Shown: positions 33,861 through 43,180 of the stretch, in pieces
How positions within the stretch are numbered: position 1 is the stretch's first letter
Layout of the letters: each line of letters starts with the position of its first letter
DNA from: Candidatus Obscuribacterales bacterium
GTDB lineage: Bacteria > Cyanobacteriota > Vampirovibrionia > Obscuribacterales > Obscuribacteraceae
NCBI GenBank assembly: GCA_020050835.1
Contig: JAGVKB010000113.1
Coordinates: 62,001 to 126,000, forward strand
DNA length: 64,000 nucleotides
Direction of reading: 5' to 3'
Made by a program: the position numbers and the translations under genes
Notes under the pieces: generated by a model
What the model was told of the DNA's origin: nothing
The model's database searches: none
The model's input: the letters and a program-made list of their open reading frames with translations, nothing else

Positions 33861-35300
33861 TCAATCAGGCATCGGGCTGGAATCACGCAACATGCGGCAA
33901 ACAAAGAATCCAGAAGTGCCATGCCGAGAAGGCATCAACGTCAGCCAGCCGCGGTCCAGATCGAGCGCAGCGTTCAAGCTGTTTGTGCGCCAGTCTGCCA
34001 GTAACTCCGTCGAAACGTACGGACTCAGACTGCTTGGATGGAAATCCTCATGACGTTCGAGAAACGCTTGAATGTTTTGCTCATTTTCTTCGGGCTCCAT
34101 CGAGCAGGTTGAATAAACCAAGGTGCCACCGGGCTTGACGAGCGTGCTGGCGTGCTCGAGCAGCTGTCTTTGCAGCTCCGAGAGTTGCACCATATCCGGT
34201 GCCTCGCGATGGAAGCGAATATCCGAGCGACGGTTGATCACGCCGGTGCCGGTGCACGGGGCGTCAAGCAAGACGCAGTCCGCCTTGGTGTCGTTCTGAA
34301 ATGAGCGTCCGTCAGCCACGAATGTCTCGATGTTGGTTATTCCCAGGCGTTGGCGATTGCGCCGCAAGAGATTGAGGCGTGCCGAATGACTGTCGACCGC
34401 AATCACCCGACCCTTGTTTTCCATCAATTCAGCCAGATGAATACTCTTGCCGCCAGGAGCCGCACAAAGATCAATCACGAGATAGCCTGGTTTGGGGTCT
34501 ACCACTTTAGAGACGAAGGCGGCGGCTTCATCCTGCACGGTGAACAGACCATCGCTGTATCCGGGCAACTTACTGAGCGGCCCACGAAAGGGTCCGCGAT
34601 CTTCTACGATCAGGCATGATTCCACCAGGCGCCCGCGCCTGAGCTTTACGCCTTGAGCCTGCAAGATCTCTTGCAATCCTTCGGTGGTAATTGATTGTTC
34701 GCAAACGCGAATCACCAGGTCGGGAATTTGCTGGCTATGCTCTAACAATTGGCGCGTTTCGTCGGGACCCCAGGCATTGAGCCATTTCTCTACCAGCCAC
34801 ATCGGCATCGAATAGCTGGTGGGAAGCTGTTCGAGATTGAGCGGCACAACTTCAATGTCGGCAAAGCTATCTCGTTTCCGGAGGAAGTTGCGCAGCAGCG
34901 CATTTGCGAATTTCACTTGCCCTTCGTGCCCGTGAGAGCGAACCAATTTGACGCAGGTGTCGACGACTGCCGACTCTCGAATATCGGACATGTGCACTAA
35001 CTGAAACAAGGATATGCGCAGCGCATTTCTCAAGAAGACAGGCATCTTCTCCAATTTCTGGGTCGATATCCTGGCGATCCACTCATCCAGCTTCAATCTA
35101 TGCCTGAGCACACCCTGCACTAGAGCTGTCACGAACGCGCGGTCTCGTTCGCTCAATTGCTTGCGATTGAAACCACTGGCCAGAGCCAGGTTTGCATAAG
35201 CTCCTTCGGACTCAACTCGAATCAAAATCTCGACAGCCAGCTTGCGCGAAGCCAATCCGGCATCAGTTTTCGGTTGTTTCTGTTCCGTCTCTTTTTTCAT
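33861..35300 (-). CDS. rsmB: 16S rRNA m5C967 methyltransferase
   Basis: 479 residues: an N-terminal NusB-like RNA-binding domain (about 20-155) and a C-terminal SAM-dependent Rossmann domain with CAAPGGKSIHLAEL, LLDAPCTGTGVINRR and STCSMEPEENE, the last two holding the two catalytic cysteines of RNA m5C methylases. It modifies C967 of 16S rRNA. It begins nine bases after fmt, the arrangement seen in many bacteria (fmt-rsmB). Confidence 0.93.
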   Translation of the reverse strand: MKKETEQKQPKTDAGLASRKLAVEILIRVESEGAYANLALASGFNRKQLSERDRAFVTALVQGVLRHRLKLDEWIARISTQKLEKMPVFLRNALRISLFQLVHMSDIRESAVVDTCVKLVRSHGHEGQVKFANALLRNFLRKRDSFADIEVVPLNLEQLPTSYSMPMWLVEKWLNAWGPDETRQLLEHSQQIPDLVIRVCEQSITTEGLQEILQAQGVKLRRGRLVESCLIVEDRGPFRGPLSKLPGYSDGLFTVQDEAAAFVSKVVDPKPGYLVIDLCAAPGGKSIHLAELMENKGRVIAVDSHSARLNLLRRNRQRLGITNIETFVADGRSFQNDTKADCVLLDAPCTGTGVINRRSDIRFHREAPDMVQLSELQRQLLEHASTLVKPGGTLVYSTCSMEPEENEQNIQAFLERHEDFHPSSLSPYVSTELLADWRTNSLNAALDLDRGWLTLMPSRHGTSGFFVCRMLRDSSPMPD

Positions 35301-35309
35301 TGCCAGACC

Positions 35310-36260
35310 TTACGAACCAAAGATTGCACCGGTTGTCACTCGCGCTCCATTTGCCCAGTCACGTGCTGCCATGCGCGCTTTATTGGGAGGTTGCACCTCC
35401 AACAGCTCGAGTGCGCTGTCTTTGCTTCCAGTGCAAGCTACCAATAGTCGCTCTCCTACTGACACAATCTGTCCAGGTGGCACATCATTGGGAACATCCA
35501 TCTCGACTATCTTAGTCCGAATAATCTTGAGAGTGCCTCCGCCAAGACTACTATAGGTGCCGGGCCATCCGTAAAGACCGCGCACCAAGTTGTGTACAGC
35601 CGAGGCTGGTTTCGACCAGTCAATCTCTCCGTGCTCTTTCTTTAGCAGCGGCGCATATGTTGCTTTGCTCTCGTCTTGAGTCTCCGGACGAACTGTACCA
35701 TCCAGGATCCGATTGAGCGTCTCCAGTAAGAGATCGGCGCCGACCCGGGCCAATGTTTCGCTCAATTGCTCGCTGTTTGTGTCGGCACCGATAGCCACTG
35801 CTTGTTTGAGCAGCATCTGTCCGGTGTCGACCCCCTTGTCGGAAAACATAGTGGTTACTCCGGTTTCGGTTTCGCCGTTTATGATCGCCCAATTGATCGG
35901 AGCTGGACCACGGTAAGCCGGAAGCAGTGAGCCGTGAATGTTCACCGTGCCGAAAGTAGCCACTTTCAAGACCGGCTCTTTCAGGATCTGCCCAAAGGCC
36001 ACCATTACAAGTACATCGGCTCGAAGCGCGCGCATCGCCTCGAGCGTTTCGGGAGATCGGGAGAGCTTCTCGGGCTGGAACACGGCGATGCCGTTAGCCT
36101 GAGCGACCATTTTCGTCGGTGGGGCTAAAACGTTGTGTCCTCGTCCGGACGGCCGGTCCGGCTGGCAGAGGACAGCTACCACCTCGCCCTGCGGCCAGGC
36201 GATCAGCTTCTTAAGCGTTGGTACGGCAAACTCCGGAGTGCCCAGAAATATGATGCGCAA
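35310..36260 (-). CDS. fmt: methionyl-tRNA formyltransferase
   Basis: 316 residues from a TTG start. Adds the formyl group to initiator Met-tRNA using 10-formyl-tetrahydrofolate. N-terminal MRIIFLGTPEFAVPTL, the catalytic stretch NIHGSLLPAYRGPAPINWAI with Asn and His, and the Asp in FSDKGVDTGQML are all present, followed by the smaller C-terminal tRNA-binding domain. It sits between the LSm-like gene (15 bases) and rsmB (9 bases) in one operon. Confidence 0.94.
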   Translation of the reverse strand: MRIIFLGTPEFAVPTLKKLIAWPQGEVVAVLCQPDRPSGRGHNVLAPPTKMVAQANGIAVFQPEKLSRSPETLEAMRALRADVLVMVAFGQILKEPVLKVATFGTVNIHGSLLPAYRGPAPINWAIINGETETGVTTMFSDKGVDTGQMLLKQAVAIGADTNSEQLSETLARVGADLLLETLNRILDGTVRPETQDESKATYAPLLKKEHGEIDWSKPASAVHNLVRGLYGWPGTYSSLGGGTLKIIRTKIVEMDVPNDVPPGQIVSVGERLLVACTGSKDSALELLEVQPPNKARMAARDWANGARVTTGAIFGS

Positions 36261-36275
36261 GTTTGAGAACCGGAT

Positions 36276-36500
36276 TTACTTGTTGCCCAGTTTTACTTCG
36301 ACCACGTGGTCGAAGTTGAGGCAGACAGCGTCGTCGAGCATGACGTACATCAGTCTCGTGCCGTCAAACACGATATTAGTAAGCAGTCCACTCTCCTGGC
36401 TGCCGTTGACGAGTGTCACCGTTACTTTACTTCCGACCCACTGGCGCAAATAAACCAACTTCTCTCTTGAAGCCTGTGGTGTTTGCGACATTTGAGACAT
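36276..36500 (-). CDS. small LSm/Hfq-like protein
   Basis: 74 residues with a very good ribosome site (GAGGGGG) before ATG 36500. The core LRQWVGSKVTVTLVNGSQES followed by GLLTNIVFDGTRLMYVMLDD resembles the bent five-strand Sm fold, with V-x-V-x-L-x-N-G as in Hfq; the canonical Hfq second box (KHAI) is absent. It may bind RNA. It heads the fmt-rsmB operon, so a translation-linked job is likely. Other small barrels (SH3-like) cannot be excluded. Confidence 0.6.
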   Translation of the reverse strand: MSQMSQTPQASREKLVYLRQWVGSKVTVTLVNGSQESGLLTNIVFDGTRLMYVMLDDAVCLNFDHVVEVKLGNK

Positions 36501-36607
36501 AAGAACCCCCTCCCCGGCAAGCAGACTCCCAGCGATACCGCCAGCGGTGGGGAACTAGCCGGTGCATTCGGATCGCCCGCAAGATTCCCCACCCTGGCTG
36601 CTACAAA

Positions 36608-37864
36608 TTAGGCCATATTTTCAATGATAGCCGAGGCGAATTCGCTGGTCTTCAGTTTGGTCGCTCCCTTCATCAGGCGCTCGAAATCGTATGTGACGAG
36701 CTTCTTTTGAATGGTCTTACCGAGAGCGTCATGCACCAGTTTCATTGCTTCCGTCCAACCGAGATATTCCAGCATCATCGCGCCAGACAGAATAACCGAG
36801 CCAGGATTGATCACATCCAAGCCGGCATACTTGGGAGCCGTGCCGTGGGTCGCTTCGAAAATTGCGCAATTGTCGCCGATATTGGCACCGGGAGCGATGC
36901 CTAGTCCACCGACCTGAGCGGCACAGGCATCAGACAGGTAATCACCGTTGAGATTCGGAGTGGCGATTACCGAGTACTCATCCGGGCGCAACAAAACTTG
37001 CTGGAACATGGAATCGGCAATGCGATCGTTGACCAGCACTTTGTCGGAAGGAAGTTTGCCTTCCATCTCTTTCCAGAGCTTCTCTTCACTGATGGTCGCC
37101 GCGGCGAATTCATTTTCGGCCAGCTGATATCCCCAGTCTCTGAAAGCACCTTCGGTGAACTTCATGATATTGCCCTTGTGAACGAGCGTCACTGACTTAC
37201 GCTTCTGTTCGATTGCGTATTGGACTGCTCGCCTTACCAGGCGTTGGGACCCGAACCGAGACATCGGCTTGACACCAATTCCGGAATCGGGGCGAATCGT
37301 CTTGCCGAAGGTGGCGATCAGCTCGATCAACTTTTTGGCTTCCGCCGAATCGATTGGGTATTCAATGCCGGCATAAACGTCTTCAGTATTTTCACGGAAG
37401 ATCACGACATCGAGTTTTTCTGGCGATACTACTGGTGATGGCACACCGGCAAAATATCTAACCGGACGGACACAGCAATATAAATCGAATATCTGCCGCA
37501 GACTCACATTCAAGCTGCGGATACCACCGCCCACCGGCGTTGTCAACGGGCCCTTGATCGCAACTCCGAACTCCTTGATTGCCTCTAATGAATCTTCCGG
37601 CAGCCAAGAGCCAAATTCATTGTTGGCCTTTTCACCGGCAAAGACTTCGAACCAGGCGATTGAGCGTTTCGGTCCGTAGGCCTTTTCAACCGCCGCGTCC
37701 AACACCCTCTTGGAAGCCTTCCAGATATCGGCGCCGGTGCCGTCCCCTTCAATGAACGGGATGATTGGCTTGTCGGGACACTGTGGCTTTCCATTGACAA
37801 ACTTGACTTTCTCTCCGGAAGGAACGCTTAGACCGTTGTACTTTTTGTCAATAACTTGTCCCAT
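36608..37864 (-). CDS. icd: isocitrate dehydrogenase (NADP-type)
   Basis: 418 residues from ATG 37864, which has GAGG ten bases upstream; a longer start at 37900 is possible. TCA-cycle enzyme oxidising isocitrate to 2-oxoglutarate and CO2. It matches bacterial Icd throughout: [42 protein letters not shown] with the substrate Ser and Arg residues, [21 protein letters not shown], and [19 protein letters not shown] near the cofactor site. Length is normal. It is transcribed alone, divergent from the permease gene. Confidence 0.95.
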   Translation of the reverse strand: MGQVIDKKYNGLSVPSGEKVKFVNGKPQCPDKPIIPFIEGDGTGADIWKASKRVLDAAVEKAYGPKRSIAWFEVFAGEKANNEFGSWLPEDSLEAIKEFGVAIKGPLTTPVGGGIRSLNVSLRQIFDLYCCVRPVRYFAGVPSPVVSPEKLDVVIFRENTEDVYAGIEYPIDSAEAKKLIELIATFGKTIRPDSGIGVKPMSRFGSQRLVRRAVQYAIEQKRKSVTLVHKGNIMKFTEGAFRDWGYQLAENEFAAATISEEKLWKEMEGKLPSDKVLVNDRIADSMFQQVLLRPDEYSVIATPNLNGDYLSDACAAQVGGLGIAPGANIGDNCAIFEATHGTAPKYAGLDVINPGSVILSGAMMLEYLGWTEAMKLVHDALGKTIQKKLVTYDFERLMKGATKLKTSEFASAIIENMA

Positions 37865-37976
37865 AACGCAAAATCCTCGCAAAAAGAGTTGCCCGGACAT
37901 TAACGATAACAGAGCAACGAGCCCTACCCGGGTATGATCAGCAAATACTAACGAATCGACCAGCTGGCCGCCCCTG

Positions 37977-38855
37977 ATGAATTCTCAAACTTTGACTCCG
38001 CCGAATTCAGCCAGGGCATTGTCTTCTGGCTATGCCGTCTTGATTCCGGCTGGTCTCTGGCTTTTGACTTTCATGGTTCTGCCGTTGGTAATTCTGCTCG
38101 TTTTCAGCCTCGGGCACCGCGATCCGCTCGGACGCATCGTACTCGGCTCGAGTCTGGATAACTTCGCTCGTTTCTTCTGCGGGCCATATGTCGCTTGTCT
38201 TTGTCGCTCATTTTGCTTGGCGGCTTTCACGACGGCTATCTGTTTGCTCTTGGGATTCCCATGCGCGCTCTGGCTCGCCTTCAATCTGCCTAAATCCAGG
38301 CAAAATCTCTATCTGACCCTGCTGGTGGCACCAATGTGGACAGCATTCCTGCTGAGGATCTATGCCTGGATAACCATCCTCAGACCAACCGGGCTGCTCG
38401 CTGCCGGACTTAGAAATCTCGGGTTGGAGAATCCACCAGTGATCTTGTATACACAATGGGCAGTTCTACTTGGCATGGTCTACAACTATCTTCCGTACAT
38501 GATTTTGCCGCTCTATAGCGCGCTTGAAAAGCTAGATCGGCGACTGCTAGAGGCAGCGGCAGATCTCGGCGCTTCGCCATGGCGAGCTTTCACTGCCATC
38601 ACCTTTCCGCTCAGCCTGCGTGGTATTGTCGCCGGTGTGATCATGGTTTTCGTGCCGGCTCTGGGCGATTATGTAACGCCCGACCTGCTGGGCGGTGCCA
38701 AGTCCATGTATATTGGCAATCTCATCCAAAACCAGTTCCTGACCGTCCGCGACTGGGCTTTCGGTTCGGCAGTCTCGTCCATCTTGATTGTAATTGTGGC
38801 GGCCGCCATTTTTATCTACCTCAAGTACGGAGATACTCCGGAAGTAAGAGATTAG
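37977..38855 (+). CDS. PotB-type ABC transporter permease without partners
   Basis: 292 residues, six membrane segments, with the EAA loop contacting the ATPase at [28 protein letters not shown]. Sequence order ([23 protein letters not shown] at the start, [14 protein letters not shown] near the end) is that of spermidine/putrescine-type permease PotB. A working importer needs PotA, PotC and PotD, none of which is adjacent: the next gene is convergent and unrelated. The partners may be elsewhere in the genome. Confidence 0.88.
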   Translation: MNSQTLTPPNSARALSSGYAVLIPAGLWLLTFMVLPLVILLVFSLGHRDPLGRIVLGSSLDNFARFFCGPYVACLCRSFCLAAFTTAICLLLGFPCALWLAFNLPKSRQNLYLTLLVAPMWTAFLLRIYAWITILRPTGLLAAGLRNLGLENPPVILYTQWAVLLGMVYNYLPYMILPLYSALEKLDRRLLEAAADLGASPWRAFTAITFPLSLRGIVAGVIMVFVPALGDYVTPDLLGGAKSMYIGNLIQNQFLTVRDWAFGSAVSSILIVIVAAAIFIYLKYGDTPEVRD

Positions 38856-38880
38856 GCGGCACTGCATAGCCAATTCTGGC

Positions 38881-39519
38881 TTACTTTGGTCTGACCTTTC
38901 TGAGCACAGCCAGCAGCCTGTCGTAGTCGTCGCGAAACAAGTACGACAGCGCCTGACCAGCTTCAACCAGAAAGGTGTATTGATCGCCTCGAGCCTGGCT
39001 GGACTTGCGAATGGTGGCAGCGATCAGTTCGTCGACAGGTACTGTCGAGACACCGGAGAGCAAGCGCAGAAAGTCTAGATTGGTGGTTGCAGCGCAAATC
39101 TCGGCTGGAAGCAATTGAAATACAAAATCATGAACTTGAGCCGGATGCGGAGGCAGATGTGGATAATAAATCCCCGCTTCGAAGTAGCCGATTGTGCAGG
39201 CGTGTATCTCGGTTCTGAGCAGGGCGAAGATCTGGGGCTGCTCGACTTTCAGTTGCTCGCGGGTAAGACCAAGCGCCGAGGGCTTATGATTGGAGTCTTG
39301 CGGGCCGGTTATTACATCGTAAACAACCGAGACGATGTCCAGCTTATGCTCGGACGAGTAGGCGCGCAAGAAACTGCCGAAACTTGGCTTTAAAGTCTCC
39401 GGCAATCCATCTACACCTTGGTGCTGTCTTGCTTCGGCCACCAGTCCAGTAATCGAAGATGACATTACCTCGCCGACCGGCTGAGCGGCTTTATCCTTTT
39501 TTGCGTCTCTTGCTGGCAC
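38881..39519 (-). CDS. hypothetical protein (212 aa)
   Basis: A soluble, mostly helical protein from a GTG at 39519 with a weak ribosome site. The N-terminus is Lys/Ala-rich; the rest has conserved-looking aromatic stretches (GYFEAGIYYPHLPPHPAQVHDFVFQLLP, GDQYTFLVEAGQALSYLFRDDYDRLLAVL). No signal, membrane segment or known motif. Convergent with the permease. Confidence 0.7.
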   Translation of the reverse strand: MPARDAKKDKAAQPVGEVMSSSITGLVAEARQHQGVDGLPETLKPSFGSFLRAYSSEHKLDIVSVVYDVITGPQDSNHKPSALGLTREQLKVEQPQIFALLRTEIHACTIGYFEAGIYYPHLPPHPAQVHDFVFQLLPAEICAATTNLDFLRLLSGVSTVPVDELIAATIRKSSQARGDQYTFLVEAGQALSYLFRDDYDRLLAVLRKVRPK

Positions 39520-39662
39520 TTTCGAAACTTTGGATGCAGATAGTAGCTGTTTACAATTGAACCATTTTTTTCCACAACACTGTCATCCGGATATCTTTAG
39601 CACACCAGCCTTGAACTACACTGAAGGTGAGATGGTCGCAAGCAAGAACCCGGGATTCCGAA

Positions 39663-40343
39663 ATGTTCAGTGATCGCCTAAGCGCCGGACGACTATTGGC
39701 AGCTCGCCTATCGGAGGTTCTGGCTGACAACTCAGACTTTACCGAAAGTCAAACGGTCGTAGTTGGATTGCCGCGGGGTGGTGTTCCGATCGCCGCCGAA
39801 ATAGCCTGCCATTTGAAATGTCCGATCGACATCCTCGTCTCCAAGAAAATGAGGGCGCCTGACAACCCGGAGCTAGCAATCGGAGCAGTCGCCTCCAGTG
39901 GTGTTGTCGTTCTGGATGAGCGGGTAGCAAGATACCGGGGACTGCGAGCCTCTTACGAAGAGGCTCAACGGACCCAGGAGGCGCAGCTGATTCAAGAAAC
40001 AAAAGAGCAAGAAAGGAGATGGCTTGAGCTCGCCGATATTAAGGTGCGCCCGGACTGGCGAGGCAAGCTGGTGATCTTGACTGACGACGGGATTGCCACC
40101 GGAATGACGACCAGGGCGGCTCTGGAAACAGCCAAACAACGGCAGCCGGCGGCAATCTGGCTAGCTACGCCGGTTTCGCCTTACGACACTTACTTGAACC
40201 TTCAGTCCCAATGCAGTCTCTTCGTGGCCTTACTAACACCTAGAGACTTCTCGGCGGTCGGCTCCTTCTATGATGACTTCCACCAGGTTGAGGACAGCGA
40301 GGTTGTTAATACCTTACGCAATGCTCTGAAGGCGGTCTCATAG
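39663..40343 (+). CDS. phosphoribosyltransferase family protein
   Basis: 226 residues of the type I PRTase fold. The PRPP-binding loop is VILTDDGIATGMTTRAAL (about residues 138-155), and the N-terminal part has VVGLPRGGVPIAAEIACHL. This resembles the group of predicted phosphoribosyltransferases often annotated beside dienelactone hydrolase-like domains, rather than a known purine or pyrimidine enzyme; the substrate is unknown. ATG 39663 is preferred over an in-frame GTG at 39627 because similarity to the family begins at MFSDRLSAGRLLAARL. Confidence 0.85.
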   Translation: MFSDRLSAGRLLAARLSEVLADNSDFTESQTVVVGLPRGGVPIAAEIACHLKCPIDILVSKKMRAPDNPELAIGAVASSGVVVLDERVARYRGLRASYEEAQRTQEAQLIQETKEQERRWLELADIKVRPDWRGKLVILTDDGIATGMTTRAALETAKQRQPAAIWLATPVSPYDTYLNLQSQCSLFVALLTPRDFSAVGSFYDDFHQVEDSEVVNTLRNALKAVS

Positions 40344-40370
40344 CCGGACCGCCGACTGCGCCTGAAGAGC

Positions 40371-40417
40371 GTCTCGCAATCAGTTTGCCGTCAGGTCCTC
40401 TCTCTGTCTTGCGAGAC
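40371..40417. terminator. inverted repeat between convergent genes
   Basis: GTCTCGCAA (40371-40379) and TTGCGAGAC (40409-40417) are exact reverse complements separated by 29 bases, in the gap between the phosphoribosyltransferase and the lipoprotein gene on the other strand. There is no T run. It could end transcription from either side. Confidence 0.3.
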
Positions 40418-40467
40418 TACCGGCGGTGCCGGGTGCGTTGCCTGCCCTGCTGGCAGTCGACCTCAAC

Positions 40468-40986
40468 CTAATCGGTCGGGGGCGTGACTTTGTTCGGCTC
40501 GTAATGAGCGGAGTCTTCCGGCTGCGGATCACTGCCATCTGCAATACGACTGACCGATAAGCTAATGGTAGTCTTGCCGGCTTCACCGGAAACCATAATG
40601 TTGGCTTCCATGTCGGCCTGGCTGGCCGAAAGATTGATCAGTTTGCCCGAGCTCTGCGGACTTTCCACCTTCCAGCCCGATGACTTCAATTCGTCAAGGT
40701 AATACCGGCTAACCTTCTCTACGGAATCCTTGGAGGCTAACATAAGAAATTTCGATCTTTCGCTGTCCGAGCCGCCATCGGCTGAAACCGAGCCGGTAGT
40801 CGTGGAATTAGGATAGAGGGGCAGTGGAAATCCTTTGGGAATCGATCCCGGTCCTTCCGAGAATGTATGGGTTATTCCGCCGGACTTAAATGAAACTTCG
40901 CCGTTATCCGAGCTACAAGCTGTGCAAAGGGTGGCTACCAGGAGCATGGTCGCAGCCGTGTTAATTAAGTTGTGAGGTCTAAGCAT
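40468..40986 (-). CDS. lipoprotein of unknown function
   Basis: 172 residues from ATG 40986 (an in-frame ATG at 41007 is also possible). The signal MLRPHNLINTAATMLLVATLCTAC ends in a lipobox Cys. The mature part has a domain (PKGFPLPLYPNSTTTGSVSA, KDSVEKVSRYYLDELKSSGWKV) that resembles small periplasmic domains found in many hypothetical lipoproteins, followed by a Pro/Asp-rich tail. Divergent from the protease gene; no further clue to function. Confidence 0.78.
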   Translation of the reverse strand: MLRPHNLINTAATMLLVATLCTACSSDNGEVSFKSGGITHTFSEGPGSIPKGFPLPLYPNSTTTGSVSADGGSDSERSKFLMLASKDSVEKVSRYYLDELKSSGWKVESPQSSGKLINLSASQADMEANIMVSGEAGKTTISLSVSRIADGSDPQPEDSAHYEPNKVTPPTD

Positions 40987-41093
40987 CTTCTTTTTGTTTC
41001 CGTTCACGCTGCGAGAATTGGGACGATTGCGGGTAGTTTACGTTCAAGGATGGCAATATTGTATTGTGAACCCGACATTTTGGTGTGGACTTG

Positions 41094-42233
41094 ATGCGGC
41101 ACCCGTTTCTCCTTTTACTAATTGTTGCGATTTTGCTGGCCGCAAGTAGCTTGAGTCGGGCTCATTGCCAAGGACAAAACCTGCATCTCAATAGCCATCA
41201 AGATAACGCCGGGCGCCAGTGGGGACCATTGCAATTCCTCGGTCCCGATACGCTGGCTGACATCGCTACTTCGGTCGCCCCTTCGGTAGTCCACGTTGAG
41301 GTGATGCTCGACAGCGGCTCGGCCAGGCCGGCTATGAGAGGCAAGAAGCGCTCCTTTCCCGAAGGCAGAGAAGGCAGTAACTCTACACGCGGTACAGGCT
41401 CGGGAGTAGTCTTGAAACCAGATGGCATTATCTTGACCAGCAATCACGTCGTCGAGGGAGCCTACCGCATCAATGTCACGTTACAAGGCGGTCGCACCTA
41501 CCTGGCTGAAATTGTCGGTGCCGATAAGTTTTCCGATCTGGCTGTCTTGAAGATTGACGCCAGAGATCTGCGCACAATTACTTTCGGAAGTACCGAACGT
41601 GTTCGTCCCGGTGACTGGGTGCTGGCGGTGGGCAGCCCGTTGGGCTTAGATCATTCGGTTACGCTCGGCATCGTGAGCGCTCTCAATCGAGAAGCAAAGG
41701 GATTGAATACGTTTGGAGCGCGGTCGGGAGCAGTTCGATTTATTCAGACCGATGCCGCCATCAATCCAGGAAACTCCGGCGGACCGCTTGTCAACTTAAA
41801 AGGTGAAGTGATCGGAATCAACACTTTCATTCACGGTAATGCCCAAAATATTGGATTTGCCATCCCCTGCGATCTCGCCAATGATGTATCCGAACGACTG
41901 ATCAGGTTTCGTACAATCTCTCATCCGTTCATCGGCATTGTTATGGCAGATCTCAATGAGGGCTTACTTCAATCGGAAGGACTGCCGGCTGGTTCGAAAG
42001 GAGTGCTGGTGCGTTCGGTAATGCCTCGCAGTCCAGCCTTTCGAGCAGGAGTCTTCCCCGGTGATTTGATCCTTGAAGCTGACGAAAGGACAGTCGCGAG
42101 ATCCGATGATGTCAGCGATGCGGTGCGAGCCCACAGCGTAGGCGAATCAGTTCATTTGAAAATTCTGCATGAAGGCAAGGACAAAACGATCAAGGTCCAG
42201 GTAGAACAGCTTCCCGATGACGCAGCAAATTAA
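41094..42233 (+). CDS. trypsin-like serine protease with PDZ domain (HtrA/DegP type)
   Basis: 379 residues: signal peptide (MRHPFLLLLIVAILLAASSLSRA), protease domain with the triad H118 in TSNHVVEG, D148 in FSDLAVLKI and S228 in INPGNSGGPLV, then one PDZ domain (about 285-375). One PDZ domain is the DegS/HhoA pattern; periplasmic protein quality control is the likely role. An in-frame GTG at 41085 would add three residues. Confidence 0.93.
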   Translation: MRHPFLLLLIVAILLAASSLSRAHCQGQNLHLNSHQDNAGRQWGPLQFLGPDTLADIATSVAPSVVHVEVMLDSGSARPAMRGKKRSFPEGREGSNSTRGTGSGVVLKPDGIILTSNHVVEGAYRINVTLQGGRTYLAEIVGADKFSDLAVLKIDARDLRTITFGSTERVRPGDWVLAVGSPLGLDHSVTLGIVSALNREAKGLNTFGARSGAVRFIQTDAAINPGNSGGPLVNLKGEVIGINTFIHGNAQNIGFAIPCDLANDVSERLIRFRTISHPFIGIVMADLNEGLLQSEGLPAGSKGVLVRSVMPRSPAFRAGVFPGDLILEADERTVARSDDVSDAVRAHSVGESVHLKILHEGKDKTIKVQVEQLPDDAAN

Positions 42234-42250
42234 CGAACAAATTGCTCTAC

Positions 42251-43180
42251 TCAATGATCGACAGCCGGAATCAGTCCTTCGCCGATCAGATTGATTGACA
42301 GGACTAAAGTCGATATCAACACTCCCGGAGTCAATGCGGCCCACCAATTGCCGCCGATCAAACTAACCTGCGCCGATGCCAGCATCCCGCCCCAGCTCGG
42401 CATGCTTGGACCTAGCCCCAGCCCAAGGAAGCTCAGTCCAGACTCCATCAAGACGGCGTCCGAAACGAGCAGTCCGGCTTCGACAATTAGTGGCGCTGCG
42501 GCATTCGGCAGTAAATGACAGGTCATCATTCTGATTGTGCCGGTACCGAGCGCCTGGGCGGCCAATATGTATTCCTGAGATTTAATCGCCAGCACCTGAG
42601 CGTGAGCGATGCGGGCGGCTTCGAGCCAGGCCGTGGCGCTGATCACGACGACAATGGCCAGGAGCGGAAGAAGTCCCTGACTGTAAGCGGTCACTCTCAG
42701 CGCGTTTAACACTACCGGCGGTAGCATGTGCGAAAGTTGGGGAGAAGAGACGAATGACTGCAAAGTTAGCACCAAAATCAGGGATGGCACTGCCAGCAGC
42801 CCATCGACCAAGCGCATCATTACAGCATCGACTGCACCGCCGGCGAAGGCGCTCAGCGTGCCCCAAACTGCCCCGAAGGTTACCGCCAATCCGGCCGTCA
42901 GGATGCCTACCGCCAGCGAGACTCTGGCCCCCCATAACGCCAACATCACGATATCGCGCCCGAGATAATCGGTTCCTAGTAAATGACCGGCGCCGCCGAT
43001 TGGTATGTTGGCTGCTTGTAGGTCTACGTCCAGCGGCGACAATGGCAACACCGGCTGCGGTGATGCCAGCGGGGCTAAAACGGCCATGACCGCCAGCAGC
43101 GTCAACAACGTGATACCAATTGCAGTGCTGGGACCGCTTCGGAACTTTCGGCGAAAGCATTCAGTCCTGCTTCTTCTCAT
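42251..43180 (-). CDS. DppC-type ABC transporter permease
   Basis: 309 residues with six membrane segments and the family marks HLLGTDYLGRDIVMLALWGARVSL and the EAA loop AQALGTGTIRMMTCHLLPNAA. It begins on the base after the stop of the DppB-type gene, so the two are translationally coupled. They form the membrane channel of a peptide or nickel importer. No binding protein or ATPase gene is adjacent. Confidence 0.92.
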   Translation of the reverse strand: MRRSRTECFRRKFRSGPSTAIGITLLTLLAVMAVLAPLASPQPVLPLSPLDVDLQAANIPIGGAGHLLGTDYLGRDIVMLALWGARVSLAVGILTAGLAVTFGAVWGTLSAFAGGAVDAVMMRLVDGLLAVPSLILVLTLQSFVSSPQLSHMLPPVVLNALRVTAYSQGLLPLLAIVVVISATAWLEAARIAHAQVLAIKSQEYILAAQALGTGTIRMMTCHLLPNAAAPLIVEAGLLVSDAVLMESGLSFLGLGLGPSMPSWGGMLASAQVSLIGGNWWAALTPGVLISTLVLSINLIGEGLIPAVDH

